DNA from: Psychrobacillus sp. INOP01 | GTDB taxonomy: Bacteria > Bacillota > Bacilli > Bacillales_A > Planococcaceae | Assembly (NCBI RefSeq): GCF_018140925.1 | Contig: NZ_CP073315.1 | Coordinates: 3,968,001 to 4,032,000 of the forward strand | DNA: 64,000 nt | Direction of reading: 5' to 3' | Part shown: piece by piece, positions 9,197-19,313 of the stretch | Layout: every line of letters begins with the position of its first letter | Numbering within the stretch: the first letter of the stretch is position 1 | Made by a program: the position numbers and the translations under genes | Notes under the pieces: model-generated | Databases searched by the model: none | Told to the model about the DNA's origin: nothing | Seen by the model: the letters and a program-made list of their open reading frames with translations, nothing else

Positions 9197-11956
9197 ATGG
9201 AAAATCATAAATATGCAGTTGTCGATATTGAAACAACAGGCCACTCATCGACGAATGGTGACCGTATTATTCAGCTTGCAATTGTATTTATTGAAAATAA
9301 CAATATAGTAAACACATATACGACTTTTATTAACCCAGAAAAGCCTATTCCATTATTTATCCAGGATTTGACTAAAATAGCGAATAGTGATGTTCAAAAT
9401 GCACCATTATTTGAGGACATAGGGGCAGAAGTATTAGAAATGCTGCACGATCATATTTTTGTTGCCCACAATATACACTTTGACCTACCATTTCTCCAAA
9501 AGGAATTGAAACGAGTAGGACTTTCAAAATTAGTATGTAAAACAATGGATACAGTAGAATTCACAAAAATAATGTTTCCGAACCTGTATAGCTATAAGCT
9601 TCAGGATATTTCCAATGAGTTAGAAATCGATTTAGAGTCTGCACATAGAGCGGATGATGATGCTTTAGCAACTGCTCATTTATTGTTAAAATGTATAGAT
9701 AGATTAATGAAGCTACCAGTTAAAACTATTGAGTTATTACATAAGCGATCCTTTCAATTAAAATCTAATTTATCCATCCTATTTTTTGACGCACTCGTAA
9801 GTAAAAGAAAAGCGTTATCACCAGACAATTTTCTAATTTACCGTGGGATTCCGGTAAAAGAAGTATTGAAGGAGATACAGGAAGAAACCGAATTACTTTC
9901 ATTTCCCAAAACAAAGGAAATGAAAATAGAATTATTTAGTAAGAGTTTCTCTAGCTTTGAAGAACGGCAGGGGCAATTTGAATTGATGGATCAAATTCAA
10001 GCAGCTCTAACAAACGAATCTGAAATAGTTTGCGAAGCAGAAACGGGAATTGGAAAAACATTAGGCTACTTATTACCAGCTGTTATCTATGCATTTAAAA
10101 TGAAAAGACCAGTTATTATTAGTACATATACAACTCATCTGATAGACCAATTGGTGACAGAGGAAATTCCAAAGATAAACGCAATTTTAGAAACGAATAT
10201 TAAGGTTGCAACGCTAAAAGGGATGCATCATTATATAGATCTTTATAGCTTTTGGCAGCATGTCCAACTAGAGGATGAGTCGTACGATGAAACGTTTACG
10301 ATTATGCAAATATTAGTATGGCTGACTTTAACGGAAGATGGAGATCTAACAGAGTTAAATGCCTCTGGTGGAGGGCAACTGTTTGTCGATAAAATCAGGC
10401 GAGGAAGTTTGTCAAACATTAAAGAGGTTGGAGAACATGATTTTTATGAAAGAGCTCTCCGCAAAAGTGCAAATTGTCATATATTAGTAACCAACCATGC
10501 GATGGTAATGACCGATCAAGAAAGAGAGAAACCATTATTAACTTCTGGTTGTGCAATGATTGTCGATGAAGCTCACCAATTGATTCACGCTAGTATGTCT
10601 CGTGGTGAGCGTATTTTCTCTTATACTAACTGGAAATATGTGTTAGGGCAGTTTGGAACACTTGATACTGAGCAGTTGTTGCATAAATTGGAACTTCTTC
10701 ATGTTCCTTTGTCAGTACAAATTCGATTAGAAAAGCAATATGTAGAAACAATAGAAAAATTTGATAAAGCTGTATCGTATGTCATTGATGCATTCCTTCA
10801 GAAAAGTAAAAGAAACGGGAAGAGCACTAAGAAGATGATAGCATTAGAAGACCTTGATTTAGATCAATCTATTTTCCGTTCAGTTGCTAATTCTATACAG
10901 GTTTTTATCTTCTCGACTAAGTCTATGATCACTTCGTACAGTAAGCATGTGGAAGAGGAAAAAATACAATCTTTCATCAATGAATGGCAATATTGGATAA
11001 GAGAATTAGATATTAAAGTAAGTGAATGGGATGAGATTTTCCTACAGAATAGAGGAACAGAGGCGAGATGGCTAGAAATCGATACAAGAAGTATTCCCGG
11101 TAGCCTAACTGTTATTAAGCGCCCACTAAATTATAAAGAGGATATTAAAAATGCATTAATGACCCACCGAGAAGTGGGAGCGGTTATTTGGACATCTGGT
11201 ACATTAACCGTACCATCCAATAGGCACTTTATCACTTCCCAGCTTGGGTTAAGTTCTGAAATACCTATTTATCAATATAAAGCAGCTAGCGATTATTACA
11301 ATGGAGCAGAGTTGCTAATCGTGGAAAATATGCCTGATATTAAACAGGTGTCACAGAGTGATTATATTGAAGCAGTTGCAGAAGCCGTAGTACAAACGGT
11401 TCTAGTTTCGGAAGGCAGATGCTTTGTTTTATTTACATCCCAGGATATGCTTCGAAAAACAGTGGAATTAATACAAGATACTCATTTATTGGAAGACTAT
11501 ATGCTCTTTGCGCAAGGAATGACTTCCGGAAGTAGGATGAGATTATTAAAATCATTCCAACGTTTCTCCAAATCCGTACTATTTGGAACGAATAGTTTTT
11601 GGGAGGGAGTTGATGTACCTGGTGATGCACTATCGGTGATCATTATGGTTCGTTTACCATTCTCCTCTCCAGATGATCCTCTATTCAAAAAAAGAGCGGA
11701 TTTAATAACGAAAAATGGTCAGAACCCATTTTCTGCCTATTCATTACCAGAAGCAGTGTTGCGTTTTAGACAAGGATTCGGGCGCTTAATCCGATCATCG
11801 TCAGATAAGGGTGTTTTCATCGTCTTAGACAGAAGAATAGAGACGAAGTCATATGGGAGAGACTTCTTACAGGCAATTCCTAATATTCCTGTTAAGAAAG
11901 TATCGTTAGAAAATATGGTCTTAGAGCTAGAAAATTGGTATACTAATGAAGGATGA
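9197..11956 (+). CDS. dinG: DinG: 3'-5' exonuclease fused to an XPD-type helicase
   Basis: 919 residues. Residues 1-165 are a DEDDh exonuclease with D10 and E12 in VVDIETTG, D96 in HNIHFD, and H150 with D154/D155 in HRADDD. From about 255 a superfamily 2 helicase follows, with Walker A AETGIGKT (281-288), the DEAH box VDEAHQL near 457, SFWEGVDVPG and the motif VI QGFGRLIR near the end. I see no four-cysteine iron-sulfur cluster, as in the Gram-positive exonuclease-bearing DinG. ATG codons at 9194 and 9197 compete. GAGG at 9189-9192 favours 9197. dinG-ypmA-ypmB is the B. subtilis order. It probably repairs DNA after damage. Confidence 0.93.
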   Translation: MENHKYAVVDIETTGHSSTNGDRIIQLAIVFIENNNIVNTYTTFINPEKPIPLFIQDLTKIANSDVQNAPLFEDIGAEVLEMLHDHIFVAHNIHFDLPFLQKELKRVGLSKLVCKTMDTVEFTKIMFPNLYSYKLQDISNELEIDLESAHRADDDALATAHLLLKCIDRLMKLPVKTIELLHKRSFQLKSNLSILFFDALVSKRKALSPDNFLIYRGIPVKEVLKEIQEETELLSFPKTKEMKIELFSKSFSSFEERQGQFELMDQIQAALTNESEIVCEAETGIGKTLGYLLPAVIYAFKMKRPVIISTYTTHLIDQLVTEEIPKINAILETNIKVATLKGMHHYIDLYSFWQHVQLEDESYDETFTIMQILVWLTLTEDGDLTELNASGGGQLFVDKIRRGSLSNIKEVGEHDFYERALRKSANCHILVTNHAMVMTDQEREKPLLTSGCAMIVDEAHQLIHASMSRGERIFSYTNWKYVLGQFGTLDTEQLLHKLELLHVPLSVQIRLEKQYVETIEKFDKAVSYVIDAFLQKSKRNGKSTKKMIALEDLDLDQSIFRSVANSIQVFIFSTKSMITSYSKHVEEEKIQSFINEWQYWIRELDIKVSEWDEIFLQNRGTEARWLEIDTRSIPGSLTVIKRPLNYKEDIKNALMTHREVGAVIWTSGTLTVPSNRHFITSQLGLSSEIPIYQYKAASDYYNGAELLIVENMPDIKQVSQSDYIEAVAEAVVQTVLVSEGRCFVLFTSQDMLRKTVELIQDTHLLEDYMLFAQGMTSGSRMRLLKSFQRFSKSVLFGTNSFWEGVDVPGDALSVIIMVRLPFSSPDDPLFKKRADLITKNGQNPFSAYSLPEAVLRFRQGFGRLIRSSSDKGVFIVLDRRIETKSYGRDFLQAIPNIPVKKVSLENMVLELENWYTNEG

Positions 11957-11977
11957 TTTTAGAAAGCAGGTAGGAAT

Positions 11978-12148
11978 ATGGAAAACAAAATTGAAACGCT
12001 ATCGACTGTTGTAGTCGACTACCAATCTGACTTATATAAAATAGTTGATGTATTAAATCGTACGCTTAAAGAGAAAGATTTAATGTTTGGGCTATCATTA
12101 GATAAGCAGGATGAAAATAAAGCTATTTTCACCATTTATAGGACGTAA
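11978..12148 (+). CDS. ypmA: YpmA-like 56-residue conserved protein (DUF4264)
   Basis: A short gene not usually caught by length cut-offs. It starts MENKIETLSTVVVDYQSDLY and ends FTIYRT, with the conserved core LNRTLKEKDLMFGLSLD. Size and position between dinG and ypmB match B. subtilis YpmA, of unknown function. AGGTAGGA precedes the ATG. It ends three bases before ypmB starts. Confidence 0.88.
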   Translation: MENKIETLSTVVVDYQSDLYKIVDVLNRTLKEKDLMFGLSLDKQDENKAIFTIYRT

Positions 12149-12151
12149 TAG

Positions 12152-12640
12152 ATGGCACTTAAAAGATGGTTATTATTTATTGTAATTTTTGCATTTAGTT
12201 TAACAATAATTATAAGCTTATTAATTTACTTTCAAGCAAAAAGTCCATTTTCGGATGCAACGGATGCAGCAGAATCGTATGCTTTGGAAAATAACTTGTT
12301 AGCTCAGGTAGATAAGACCTATGTATATAACAATACATCCACTTTTCATACGGTGATTGGTACGACAGCTAAAGGGCAAGAAAAAGCATATTTTTTACCA
12401 GACAAGCAGTCGGATGAAAAGATTATGGAAGTCAGCATGGACGAAGGTATATCGGAGCAGCAAGCTGTGGACATAGCGATGAAGGATGTAAAAGAAGGTA
12501 AGCTGTTACATGCTAAACTCGGTGTAGAAAAAATAGGGCCAGTTTGGGAAATTACTTATGTGAATGCGGATGACAAACTCAATTATGTATATTTGTTATT
12601 CGATAATGGTGAATGGTGGAAACGAATTTCGAACCTATAG
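12152..12640 (+). CDS. ypmB: YpmB-like membrane-anchored PepSY-type protein
   Basis: 162 residues: one N-terminal membrane anchor (about residues 5-27) and an extracellular part with DUF5590/PepSY character (SMDEGISEQQAVDIAMKDV, GPVWEITYVN). The function of YpmB is unknown; PepSY domains are often linked to peptidase inhibition or cell-surface roles. Located between ypmA and asnS as in B. subtilis, except that aspB, which lies between ypmB and asnS there, is absent. Confidence 0.85.
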   Translation: MALKRWLLFIVIFAFSLTIIISLLIYFQAKSPFSDATDAAESYALENNLLAQVDKTYVYNNTSTFHTVIGTTAKGQEKAYFLPDKQSDEKIMEVSMDEGISEQQAVDIAMKDVKEGKLLHAKLGVEKIGPVWEITYVNADDKLNYVYLLFDNGEWWKRISNL

Positions 12641-12661
12641 TCAAAACTTTTGGAGGGTATA

Positions 12662-13957
12662 ATGAAAAAAATCATGATTAAAGATATGGCCAACCATGTT
12701 GGAGAAACAGTAAAAATGGGTGCTTGGCTTGCCAATAAACGTTCAAGTGGTAAAATTGCATTTTTACAATTACGTGATGGATCAGGCTTTGTGCAAGGTG
12801 TTGTAGTAAAAGAAGAGGTTGGAGAAGAAATTTTTCAAACTGCAAAAGGGTTAACACAAGAAACTTCTATGTATGTAATTGGTGAAGTGATTAAAGATGA
12901 ACGTTCTTCTTTCGGGTATGAGCTTCAGGTAAAAGAAATTGAAGTAATTCATGCAGCGGTCGATTTCCCTATTACTCCTAAGGAGCATGGTACGGAATTT
13001 CTCATGGACAACCGTCATTTATGGTTACGTTCTAGAAAGCAGCATGCAATTATGAAAATTCGTAATGAAATTATTCGTGCTACATATGAGTTTTTTAATG
13101 AAAATGGCTTTGTTAAAATGGATCCGCCTATTTTAACGGGTTCATCCCCCGAAGGAACTTCTGAACTGTTCCATACTAAATACTTTGACGAGGATGCATA
13201 TCTTTCTCAATCAGGTCAATTATATATGGAAGCAGCGGCTATGGCACTAGGGAAGGTATTTTCTTTCGGACCAACATTCCGAGCAGAGAAATCTAAAACA
13301 CGTCGTCACTTAATCGAATTCTGGATGATTGAACCAGAGATGGCATTTGTAGAATTTGAGGAAAACTTGGAAGTGCAGGAACAATATGTTGAATTTATCG
13401 CACAGTCAGTATTGAAAAATTGTACATTAGAGTTAGAACGTCTTGGTCGTGATACATCGAAGTTAGAGAATATTAAAGCGCCATTCCCTCGTATCTCATA
13501 CGATGATGCTATTAAGTTTTTACATGAAAAAGGCTTCGATGACATTGTTTGGGGAGACGATTTTGGTTCACCACATGAGACTGCCATCGCAGAAAGCTAT
13601 GATAAACCGGTATTCATTACCCACTATCCGGTAGGCATTAAGCCATTTTACATGCAACCACATCCAGAGCGTGATGATGTAGTTTTATGTGCTGATTTAA
13701 TAGCTCCAGAAGGTTATGGAGAAGTAATTGGCGGTTCTGAACGTATTCATGATTATGATCTTTTGAAACAACGCTTAGCGGAGCATAAACTTGATGAATC
13801 GGCGTATGCTTGGTATTTAGAGCTACGTAAACAAGGTTCTGTACCTCATTCTGGTTTTGGACTAGGGCTAGAGCGTACGGTCGCATGGTTTAGTGGAGCA
13901 GAGCATGTTCGTGAGTCTATTCCGTTCCCACGTTTATTAAATCGTTTGTATCCATAA
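12662..13957 (+). CDS. asnS: Asparaginyl-tRNA synthetase
   Basis: Charges tRNA-Asn. 431 residues of a class IIb synthetase: an N-terminal OB anticodon-binding fold ([20 protein letters not shown]), motif 2 [17 protein letters not shown], and motif 3 [15 protein letters not shown] near the C-terminus. GGAGGG at 12652-12657 selects the ATG at 12662 and not the upstream TTG at 12650. The B. subtilis neighbour aspB (aspartate aminotransferase) is missing from the expected upstream position. Confidence 0.96.
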   Translation: MKKIMIKDMANHVGETVKMGAWLANKRSSGKIAFLQLRDGSGFVQGVVVKEEVGEEIFQTAKGLTQETSMYVIGEVIKDERSSFGYELQVKEIEVIHAAVDFPITPKEHGTEFLMDNRHLWLRSRKQHAIMKIRNEIIRATYEFFNENGFVKMDPPILTGSSPEGTSELFHTKYFDEDAYLSQSGQLYMEAAAMALGKVFSFGPTFRAEKSKTRRHLIEFWMIEPEMAFVEFEENLEVQEQYVEFIAQSVLKNCTLELERLGRDTSKLENIKAPFPRISYDDAIKFLHEKGFDDIVWGDDFGSPHETAIAESYDKPVFITHYPVGIKPFYMQPHPERDDVVLCADLIAPEGYGEVIGGSERIHDYDLLKQRLAEHKLDESAYAWYLELRKQGSVPHSGFGLGLERTVAWFSGAEHVRESIPFPRLLNRLYP

Positions 13958-13997
13958 TAAGTAAATAGAAATTATATAGAGAGAAAGGAGTACGAGT

Positions 13998-14708
13998 ATG
14001 CAAAAGCGAGATCGACTCCGTATCTGGACTGAGCAGGGGAATGTAACTATTTCCCAGCTTTTTTTTAGTCATTATAAAGCGATTAATATAAGAGATGAAG
14101 AGGCTATTCTATTATTACATTTATTCGCTTTTGGAGAAGCAGGAAATCATTTTCCTACCCCACAAAACTTAGTAGAACGTACTTATTTTAGTGAAAATAA
14201 AGTAGTAACTATTTTGCAACGTCTTATGCAAAAAGGGTTAATACAAATAGAGCAGCATTTAGATCAAGATGGTATACACTATGAATATTACGCATTCCAT
14301 CAATTATGGGAGCTATTAGTAGATGTTATTGAGCATCAACAAAATGATGAAAAAGATCTTCGTAGCAAAGAGGAAGAAGGGGATATATATAAATTATTCG
14401 AGCAGGAATTTGGTCGATTACTATCCCCAATGGAATATGAGACTATAGGTATGTGGTTCGATCAAGACAAGCATTCTGTAGCACTCATCCGCTTGGCTTT
14501 AAAGGAAGCAGTACTTTCACAAAAGCTTAGTCTCCGGTATATAGATCGAATATTATTTGAATGGAAAAAGAAAAATATCAAAACTGTGGAAGCTGCTGAA
14601 AATCAATCAGCACAATTTAGACAGCATGTTCCAGTGCAAAAAACAACGGAACAACCATCTTCCAGCTTGAAAGTTCCGTTTTACAATTGGTTAGAAGAAA
14701 GAGAGTAG
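13998..14708 (+). CDS. dnaD: DnaD replication initiation protein
   Basis: 236 residues. DnaD remodels origin DNA and helps load the replicative helicase in low-GC Gram-positives. The N-terminal winged-helix oligomerisation domain (LHLFAFGEAGNHFPTPQNL) is followed by the DnaB/DnaD C-terminal domain, with LFEQEFGRLLSPMEYETIGMW and the signature SLRYIDRILFEWKKKNIKT. AAAGGAG supports the ATG. It is followed closely by nth and ypoC, as in B. subtilis. Confidence 0.94.
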   Translation: MQKRDRLRIWTEQGNVTISQLFFSHYKAINIRDEEAILLLHLFAFGEAGNHFPTPQNLVERTYFSENKVVTILQRLMQKGLIQIEQHLDQDGIHYEYYAFHQLWELLVDVIEHQQNDEKDLRSKEEEGDIYKLFEQEFGRLLSPMEYETIGMWFDQDKHSVALIRLALKEAVLSQKLSLRYIDRILFEWKKKNIKTVEAAENQSAQFRQHVPVQKTTEQPSSSLKVPFYNWLEERE

Positions 14709-14717
14709 GTGTAAATT

Positions 14718-15374
14718 TTGCTTACAAAAGCACAGTGGCTATACTGTTTGGATGAGATGGAGGAAATGTTCCCAGATGCACATTGTGAGTTGGTGCATGA
14801 TAACCCTTTCGAATTGTTAGTCGCTACTTTGTTATCCGCACAATGTACAGATGTGTTAGTCAATAAAGTAACAAAGAACTTATTTCAAAAATATAAAAAA
14901 CCAGAGGATTATTTAGCAGTATCCATTGAGGAATTGCAGTCAGATATTCGTTCTATTGGTTTGTTTCGTAATAAGTCTAAAAATATTCAAGCGCTTAGTA
15001 AACAGCTTGTAGAGTTATATGGTGGGGAAGTGCCGCCTGATCGTGATTTGCTTACTACCTTTCCTGGAGTAGGTCGTAAAACTGCTAATGTAGTTGTTTC
15101 GGTCGCATTTGATATTCCAGCGATTGCAGTAGACACGCATGTTGAAAGAGTATCAAAACGTTTAGGACTTTGCAGGTGGAAAGACTCAGTTCTACAAGTT
15201 GAAGAAACATTAATGAAAAAGACACCAATAGAATTATGGTCTAAAACGCATCACCAATTAATATTTTTTGGTCGCTATCATTGTAAAGCGCAAAATCCAA
15301 ATTGCCCTGAATGCCCTCTACTCTCGGTTTGCAGGGAAGGGAAGAAGAGGATGAATAAAATTGTCCCACAGTAA
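14718..15374 (+). CDS. nth: Endonuclease III (DNA glycosylase/AP lyase)
   Basis: Removes oxidised pyrimidines and cuts at abasic sites. 218 residues: helix-hairpin-helix GVGRKTANVV with the catalytic lysine, the catalytic aspartate in AVDTHVERV, and a C-terminal 4Fe-4S loop with four cysteines in CKAQNPNCPECPLLSVC. The start is TTG at 14718, behind GAGTAGGTG. The sequence closely follows B. subtilis Nth from its first residues, which supports this start. Confidence 0.96.
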   Translation: MLTKAQWLYCLDEMEEMFPDAHCELVHDNPFELLVATLLSAQCTDVLVNKVTKNLFQKYKKPEDYLAVSIEELQSDIRSIGLFRNKSKNIQALSKQLVELYGGEVPPDRDLLTTFPGVGRKTANVVVSVAFDIPAIAVDTHVERVSKRLGLCRWKDSVLQVEETLMKKTPIELWSKTHHQLIFFGRYHCKAQNPNCPECPLLSVCREGKKRMNKIVPQ

Positions 15375-15654
15375 TCAGCGGAATTTCGATGAATGGGAAA
15401 TAATTCGTGAAGAACTACTAGGGTTAATAAGATCAAACAACATGAAAAAGTTTGGGCTGATGCGAAAGGGTGTTTATCTACTAGTGTCTATTCATGATGA
15501 AATACCAGAAGCAGCCCCATTAAACTATACAGACCGCTTAAAATTTATCGAGTCCAATATAGAAAGACATGTCGCATTTATTCAACTCGATGAGCTTTTT
15601 AAGGAATCAAAGAAAAAAATAGCGCGCATACGTGCACAAAACAAAAACGGATGA
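15361..15654 (+). CDS. ypoC: YpoC-like conserved protein
   Basis: 97 residues, starting with TTG at 15361 and overlapping the end of nth by 14 nt, so probably translationally coupled. Helical and charged; ends KKIARIRAQNKNG. By position it is YpoC, of unknown function. It may be shorter than the B. subtilis protein. The sequence alone would not have allowed me to name it. Confidence 0.7.
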   Translation: MSHSNQRNFDEWEIIREELLGLIRSNNMKKFGLMRKGVYLLVSIHDEIPEAAPLNYTDRLKFIESNIERHVAFIQLDELFKESKKKIARIRAQNKNG

Positions 15655-15676
15655 ATCCTAGGATTCATCCGCTTTT
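15649..15676 (+). terminator. Terminator overlapping the ypoC stop codon
   Basis: GGATGAATCC (15649-15658) pairs with GGATTCATCC (15661-15670), followed by GCTTTT. The stop codon TGA lies within the left arm. It ends the dinG-to-ypoC block. The segment 15677-15822 shows nothing further. Confidence 0.75.
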
Positions 15677-15822
15677 AACGTTATAGATAAACAATTAGTC
15701 CTTAAAAAATACCTATAAATTGTTGCAGAATGGTCGGGGGCTCTCTCGTTTAGGTGAAAATCACTAAGGTGAATTCTATATCGTACATTATAAGTTCATT
15801 CTCGCACGTTCTATATTTGACT

Positions 15823-15866
15823 AAAAAGTAGCAGGTCATGACTTCAGTCATGACCTGCTACTTTTT
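15823..15866 (-). terminator. Bidirectional terminator hairpin downstream of ponA
   Basis: A perfect 20-bp stem running AAAAAGTAGCAGGTCATGAC to GTCATGACCTGCTACTTTTT with a TTCA loop. A-run and T-run at the base allow it to work on both strands; ponA is the nearest gene (minus strand, 7 bases away). The loop-proximal bases resemble the hairpins at 31298, 40698, 41331 and 47064. Confidence 0.85.
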
Positions 15867-15872
15867 GGTTAA

Positions 15873-18509
15873 TTAAGGATTCGTTCCAGGTTCCCCATTT
15901 TCACCGGTTTCTCCAGTGCCATCAGTTGGGTTTTCCGTTGAACCATCGTCAGGGTTTTCATTACCATCACCTGAATCAGATCCATCTCCATTTCCGTTAC
16001 CACCGTTGTTACCATTACCATTGCCGTTTCCGTTACCATTGCCATTCCCATTATTGTTTCCATTTCCATTCGAATTACCATTATTCGACCCATCTGGATT
16101 TTCTGGGTCTTCTTCTATTGGATCTAAATCATCTAAATCTTCTTCAACTATTGCATCTAATGTTAAGCTCGCAGAAGCACTATCACTTCGAACATCCTCT
16201 GATACTGCTGTTACACTGAACGTATACGTACTTCCTGGGATAAGGTTTTGTACGATCAACCCTTTTTGGTTAGTTGTTTCAATTACTTCAGGTGGTCCAT
16301 TATCTATCGTTACAGCAACTTCAAATTGAACTTCAGATTCAATATCTTCCTGATCGAAATCCCAAGCTAATGTAGCAGTAGATGTTAATTCATCATAATC
16401 CACCGAAAGATTGGATGGTGTATTCAACTCAAGTTGTTTATATTCCTCTGAAACTGCAGTAGGCTCTGTGCCTCTTACAAACAGTTCCGTCAATTTTAGT
16501 TCGTCTGGTGTATATTCGCTTGCCAGTTTAAGCGGACTTGAACCTTTTTCAATTGTGACTTCTACTACAGAATTTGGCTTGCTAAATTTTTCATTTGCTG
16601 CGTCTGTAGAAATGTTAGCCATTACTTCTTTGAAAATATTCTGGGGTAAGTTTCGCTCCTCATTTGTAGTCATAGGTGTTTTCATATCTGGATATCCAGA
16701 CCATACAGAAACTGAGTAATCAGTCGTATAGCCAGCAAACCATACATCAGGGAAGGCACTGCTTGGTAAATCCCATTTTTCCATATCATCACTACTATAG
16801 TTGGAAGTTCCGGATTTACCTGCAATATCTAAACCACTTACGGCAGCACGCTTACCTGTACCTTTTGTCAATACATCACGTAATACATCCGTAATCATAT
16901 AAGCAGTAGAATCCTTCATTACTTCTTTTGCTTTAGGTTTATAATTTTTTTCCGTTTTTCCATCACGATAAACAATTTTGTTTATGGAATATGGTTCTGT
17001 ATGGATCCCACTATTTCCAAAAGCCGCATAAGCTCCAGCTAGTTGAATAGGGGACATTGATTTCTCAGTACCACCAATTGCACTACTTTCATATATTTCA
17101 CCAAGATCAATTCCAAATCGGTTAATAAATTCCTCAGCATTATCTGGTCCTACTTCTTGAAGTGTTTTAACTGCTGGAACATTTCGAGAATTATACAACG
17201 CTTCTCTAAATGTCATAGCACCTCTATATTTTCTATCAAAGTTACGAACTACTTGATCTGTGCCTGTATACGTAATTTCTTCATCAACAATTGTTTGTCC
17301 AGTAGACCAGCCTAAATATTCTATTGCTGGAGCATAGTCGATTAATGGCTTGATCGTAGAGCCAAGCGAGCGTGTTTTCATGTCTTCTGCTAAGTTCCAG
17401 CCTCGATTTGCTCCAAAATTTCTTCCGCCACCAACAGCAGCAACAGCTCCTGTTTTCGTGTCAATTACTGCTACAGCAGACTGGATATCCTCGGTAGGGA
17501 ACATATCAGAATTTAATGTCTTCTCTACTTGTTGTTGTGCATTTGGTTGTAACGTAGTGTAGATAGTAATCCCCTCAGAGATAGCATCTCCATCACCATT
17601 AGCTTCTAGTTCATTTAATACGATGTCTATGAAAGCATCATATTTAGAATTTTGATTGGCTACTCGTTGATCCTCAGGTAATAGAGTATCTTCTATTGGA
17701 ACAGCTTGAGCCGTCTTCATTTCTTCCTTTGTGATCTTCCCATGTAAATTCATCAAATGTAATACGACATTTCTTCGTTCTTCCGTAAGGTCAGGATTTT
17801 TAAACGGATTAAACGCATTTGGACGTTGCGACATACCAGCTAGTACTGCGAATTGATCTAGTGTAAGGTCTTTCAAATCTTTACCATAGAAATGCTGCGC
17901 TGCTGTACCATAACCGTATATTCTTCCAGACATTAGTACTTTATTAAAGTACATTTCGAAAATTTCTTCTTTTTCATATTTTCGTTCTAGTTGTATGGAT
18001 AGATAGGCTTCTTGTGCTTTTCGTTTTAATGTTTTTTCATTTGTAAGAAATGAATTTTTTATGACTTGTTGTGTAATCGTACTTGCCCCTTGATCACCAA
18101 AACCATTTGTGATGTTAGCGAGTACTGCTTTTCCTAAACGTAATACATCTACACCAAAATGATCGTAAAAACGAGCATCCTCTGTAGCAATGATTGCATC
18201 TTCCATTTGTTGTGGAATTTCGTCATAAGGGACATATTCCCTGCTTTCGGCACCAACTGTTGCGAAAAGGTCTCCGTTAGCGTCTAACAGTTTTGGACTA
18301 ATAGGATCTTTTAAAGCTGTTTCATCTAATTCTGGTGCACTGCTTGCGTAGAAGGCGAATAGTGAACCTCCAGCTATAAGTCCAACCACACCAATAATTA
18401 CAATGGTTAACAATATTCTTTTAATCCATAGTTTAGCTGGTGTTTTAGTCTGTTTCTTTTTTTCTTGTTGTTTTCTACGTTGTTCACGAGTCATTTTTTG
18501 CTCACTCAT
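15873..18509 (-). CDS. ponA: Penicillin-binding protein 1A/1B (bifunctional transglycosylase/transpeptidase)
   Basis: Class A PBP for peptidoglycan synthesis, 878 residues. It has a basic cytoplasmic N-terminus, one membrane anchor (about 28-52), and a glycosyltransferase domain with ATEDARFYDHFGVD and TITQQVIKN. The transpeptidase has active-site SXXK in GSTIKP, SRN and KSGTSN. A fibronectin-like segment (about 735-800) and a long Gly/Asn-rich acidic tail (NGNGNNNGNGNGNGNG) follow, close in layout to B. subtilis PonA (914 residues). The tail is encoded by simple GGTAAT-like repeats around 15990-16090. It is co-transcribed with recU, 21 bases upstream. Confidence 0.95.
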   Translation of the reverse strand: MSEQKMTREQRRKQQEKKKQTKTPAKLWIKRILLTIVIIGVVGLIAGGSLFAFYASSAPELDETALKDPISPKLLDANGDLFATVGAESREYVPYDEIPQQMEDAIIATEDARFYDHFGVDVLRLGKAVLANITNGFGDQGASTITQQVIKNSFLTNEKTLKRKAQEAYLSIQLERKYEKEEIFEMYFNKVLMSGRIYGYGTAAQHFYGKDLKDLTLDQFAVLAGMSQRPNAFNPFKNPDLTEERRNVVLHLMNLHGKITKEEMKTAQAVPIEDTLLPEDQRVANQNSKYDAFIDIVLNELEANGDGDAISEGITIYTTLQPNAQQQVEKTLNSDMFPTEDIQSAVAVIDTKTGAVAAVGGGRNFGANRGWNLAEDMKTRSLGSTIKPLIDYAPAIEYLGWSTGQTIVDEEITYTGTDQVVRNFDRKYRGAMTFREALYNSRNVPAVKTLQEVGPDNAEEFINRFGIDLGEIYESSAIGGTEKSMSPIQLAGAYAAFGNSGIHTEPYSINKIVYRDGKTEKNYKPKAKEVMKDSTAYMITDVLRDVLTKGTGKRAAVSGLDIAGKSGTSNYSSDDMEKWDLPSSAFPDVWFAGYTTDYSVSVWSGYPDMKTPMTTNEERNLPQNIFKEVMANISTDAANEKFSKPNSVVEVTIEKGSSPLKLASEYTPDELKLTELFVRGTEPTAVSEEYKQLELNTPSNLSVDYDELTSTATLAWDFDQEDIESEVQFEVAVTIDNGPPEVIETTNQKGLIVQNLIPGSTYTFSVTAVSEDVRSDSASASLTLDAIVEEDLDDLDPIEEDPENPDGSNNGNSNGNGNNNGNGNGNGNGNGNGNNGGNGNGDGSDSGDGNENPDDGSTENPTDGTGETGENGEPGTNP

Positions 18510-18530
18510 AAACGTCTCCTCACTTTCACT

Positions 18531-19130
18531 TTATACGTTCAAGTCATTAACTATTTTTAAATAATCAATTCTTGGTGCATATCTTGGAGTTATCTCTATT
18601 GCGTGTGTTTCCATTTCTGATAATGCAATAGATTTTCTTCCTCCTGTTAGCATTCTATCCCAAAATAACGATAATTGTTCAAAAGGCAAATAAAAATAAC
18701 GTTCTAATGCAGAAAAACGGACGAGCAGAAAGGTAATTCCCAATTGTTTTGAAACTTTTCTCATATGTTCAACCTGATGAAGATGAACATTTTTTAAAGG
18801 AAATGCTGTTCTATTTTCCGTTTCTTTTGCTTCAAAGTCAATATATTTACCTTGATATACTCCATTAAAGTCAGTTGTAGAAGGTGTTCGATAATATGCT
18901 TCTTTAATAACTGCACTACTTCTAGAAGGATAATCTACTTTGACAACTTGGATTGGTATTGGTTTTTTATGAATAACAGCAATATCCTGCGCAAAATAAA
19001 ATTCATTTGCATCGTTTATTTCGTCTTCTAACGTCTTACCTCTATTACTGAAAGAGTAATCTTTTTTCTTTTCTATTTTTGCTTTTGTAACCGGGATATA
19101 CGCTTTTCCATTTGGATAATGAATAGCCAA
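18531..19130 (-). CDS. recU: RecU Holliday junction resolvase
   Basis: Resolves recombination intermediates and assists chromosome segregation. 199 residues with the nuclease core SSTTDFNG-type region (PSTTDFNGVYQGKYIDFEAKET), with the catalytic D, E and K, and a conserved AVIHKKPIPIQVV. Two starts are possible: GTG at 19139 and TTG at 19130. AGAGGTGA just ahead of the TTG, and family members beginning at IxYPNGK, favour TTG at 19130 (MAIHYPNGKAY). recU-ponA is a conserved pair. Confidence 0.94.
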   Translation of the reverse strand: MAIHYPNGKAYIPVTKAKIEKKKDYSFSNRGKTLEDEINDANEFYFAQDIAVIHKKPIPIQVVKVDYPSRSSAVIKEAYYRTPSTTDFNGVYQGKYIDFEAKETENRTAFPLKNVHLHQVEHMRKVSKQLGITFLLVRFSALERYFYLPFEQLSLFWDRMLTGGRKSIALSEMETHAIEITPRYAPRIDYLKIVNDLNV

Positions 19131-19313
19131 AATAATCACCTCTTTATGCTATTAGTTTATCACAAGTACATTAGACGAACAGCTAATATATAAGGTTTCA
19201 TTTCCCGGAATGTCGAGTAAACACTTGTTTTGTCTTTTAAGAAGATGCTTTGTCAAACCGGAAGGAGTGCATGTAAAACTGGCGAATATACCCTTAAAAA
19301 GGGGGAATATGTG

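Noticed and set aside
15990-16090. Short-period repeats that might suggest a CRISPR-like or satellite array
   Set aside because: In frame they encode the NGNGN tail of PonA, a known feature of that protein; there are no spacers.
15916-16329. Long open frames on the plus strand opposite the ponA tail, rich in Pro or His
   Set aside because: They are a by-product of the simple Gly/Asn codon repeats of the PonA C-terminus; no ribosome site and no family resemblance.
19230-19313. Longer version of the small gene before yppE, starting at 19230
   Set aside because: No ribosome site for the first start; a strong GGGGGA lies just before the inner ATG at 19314.
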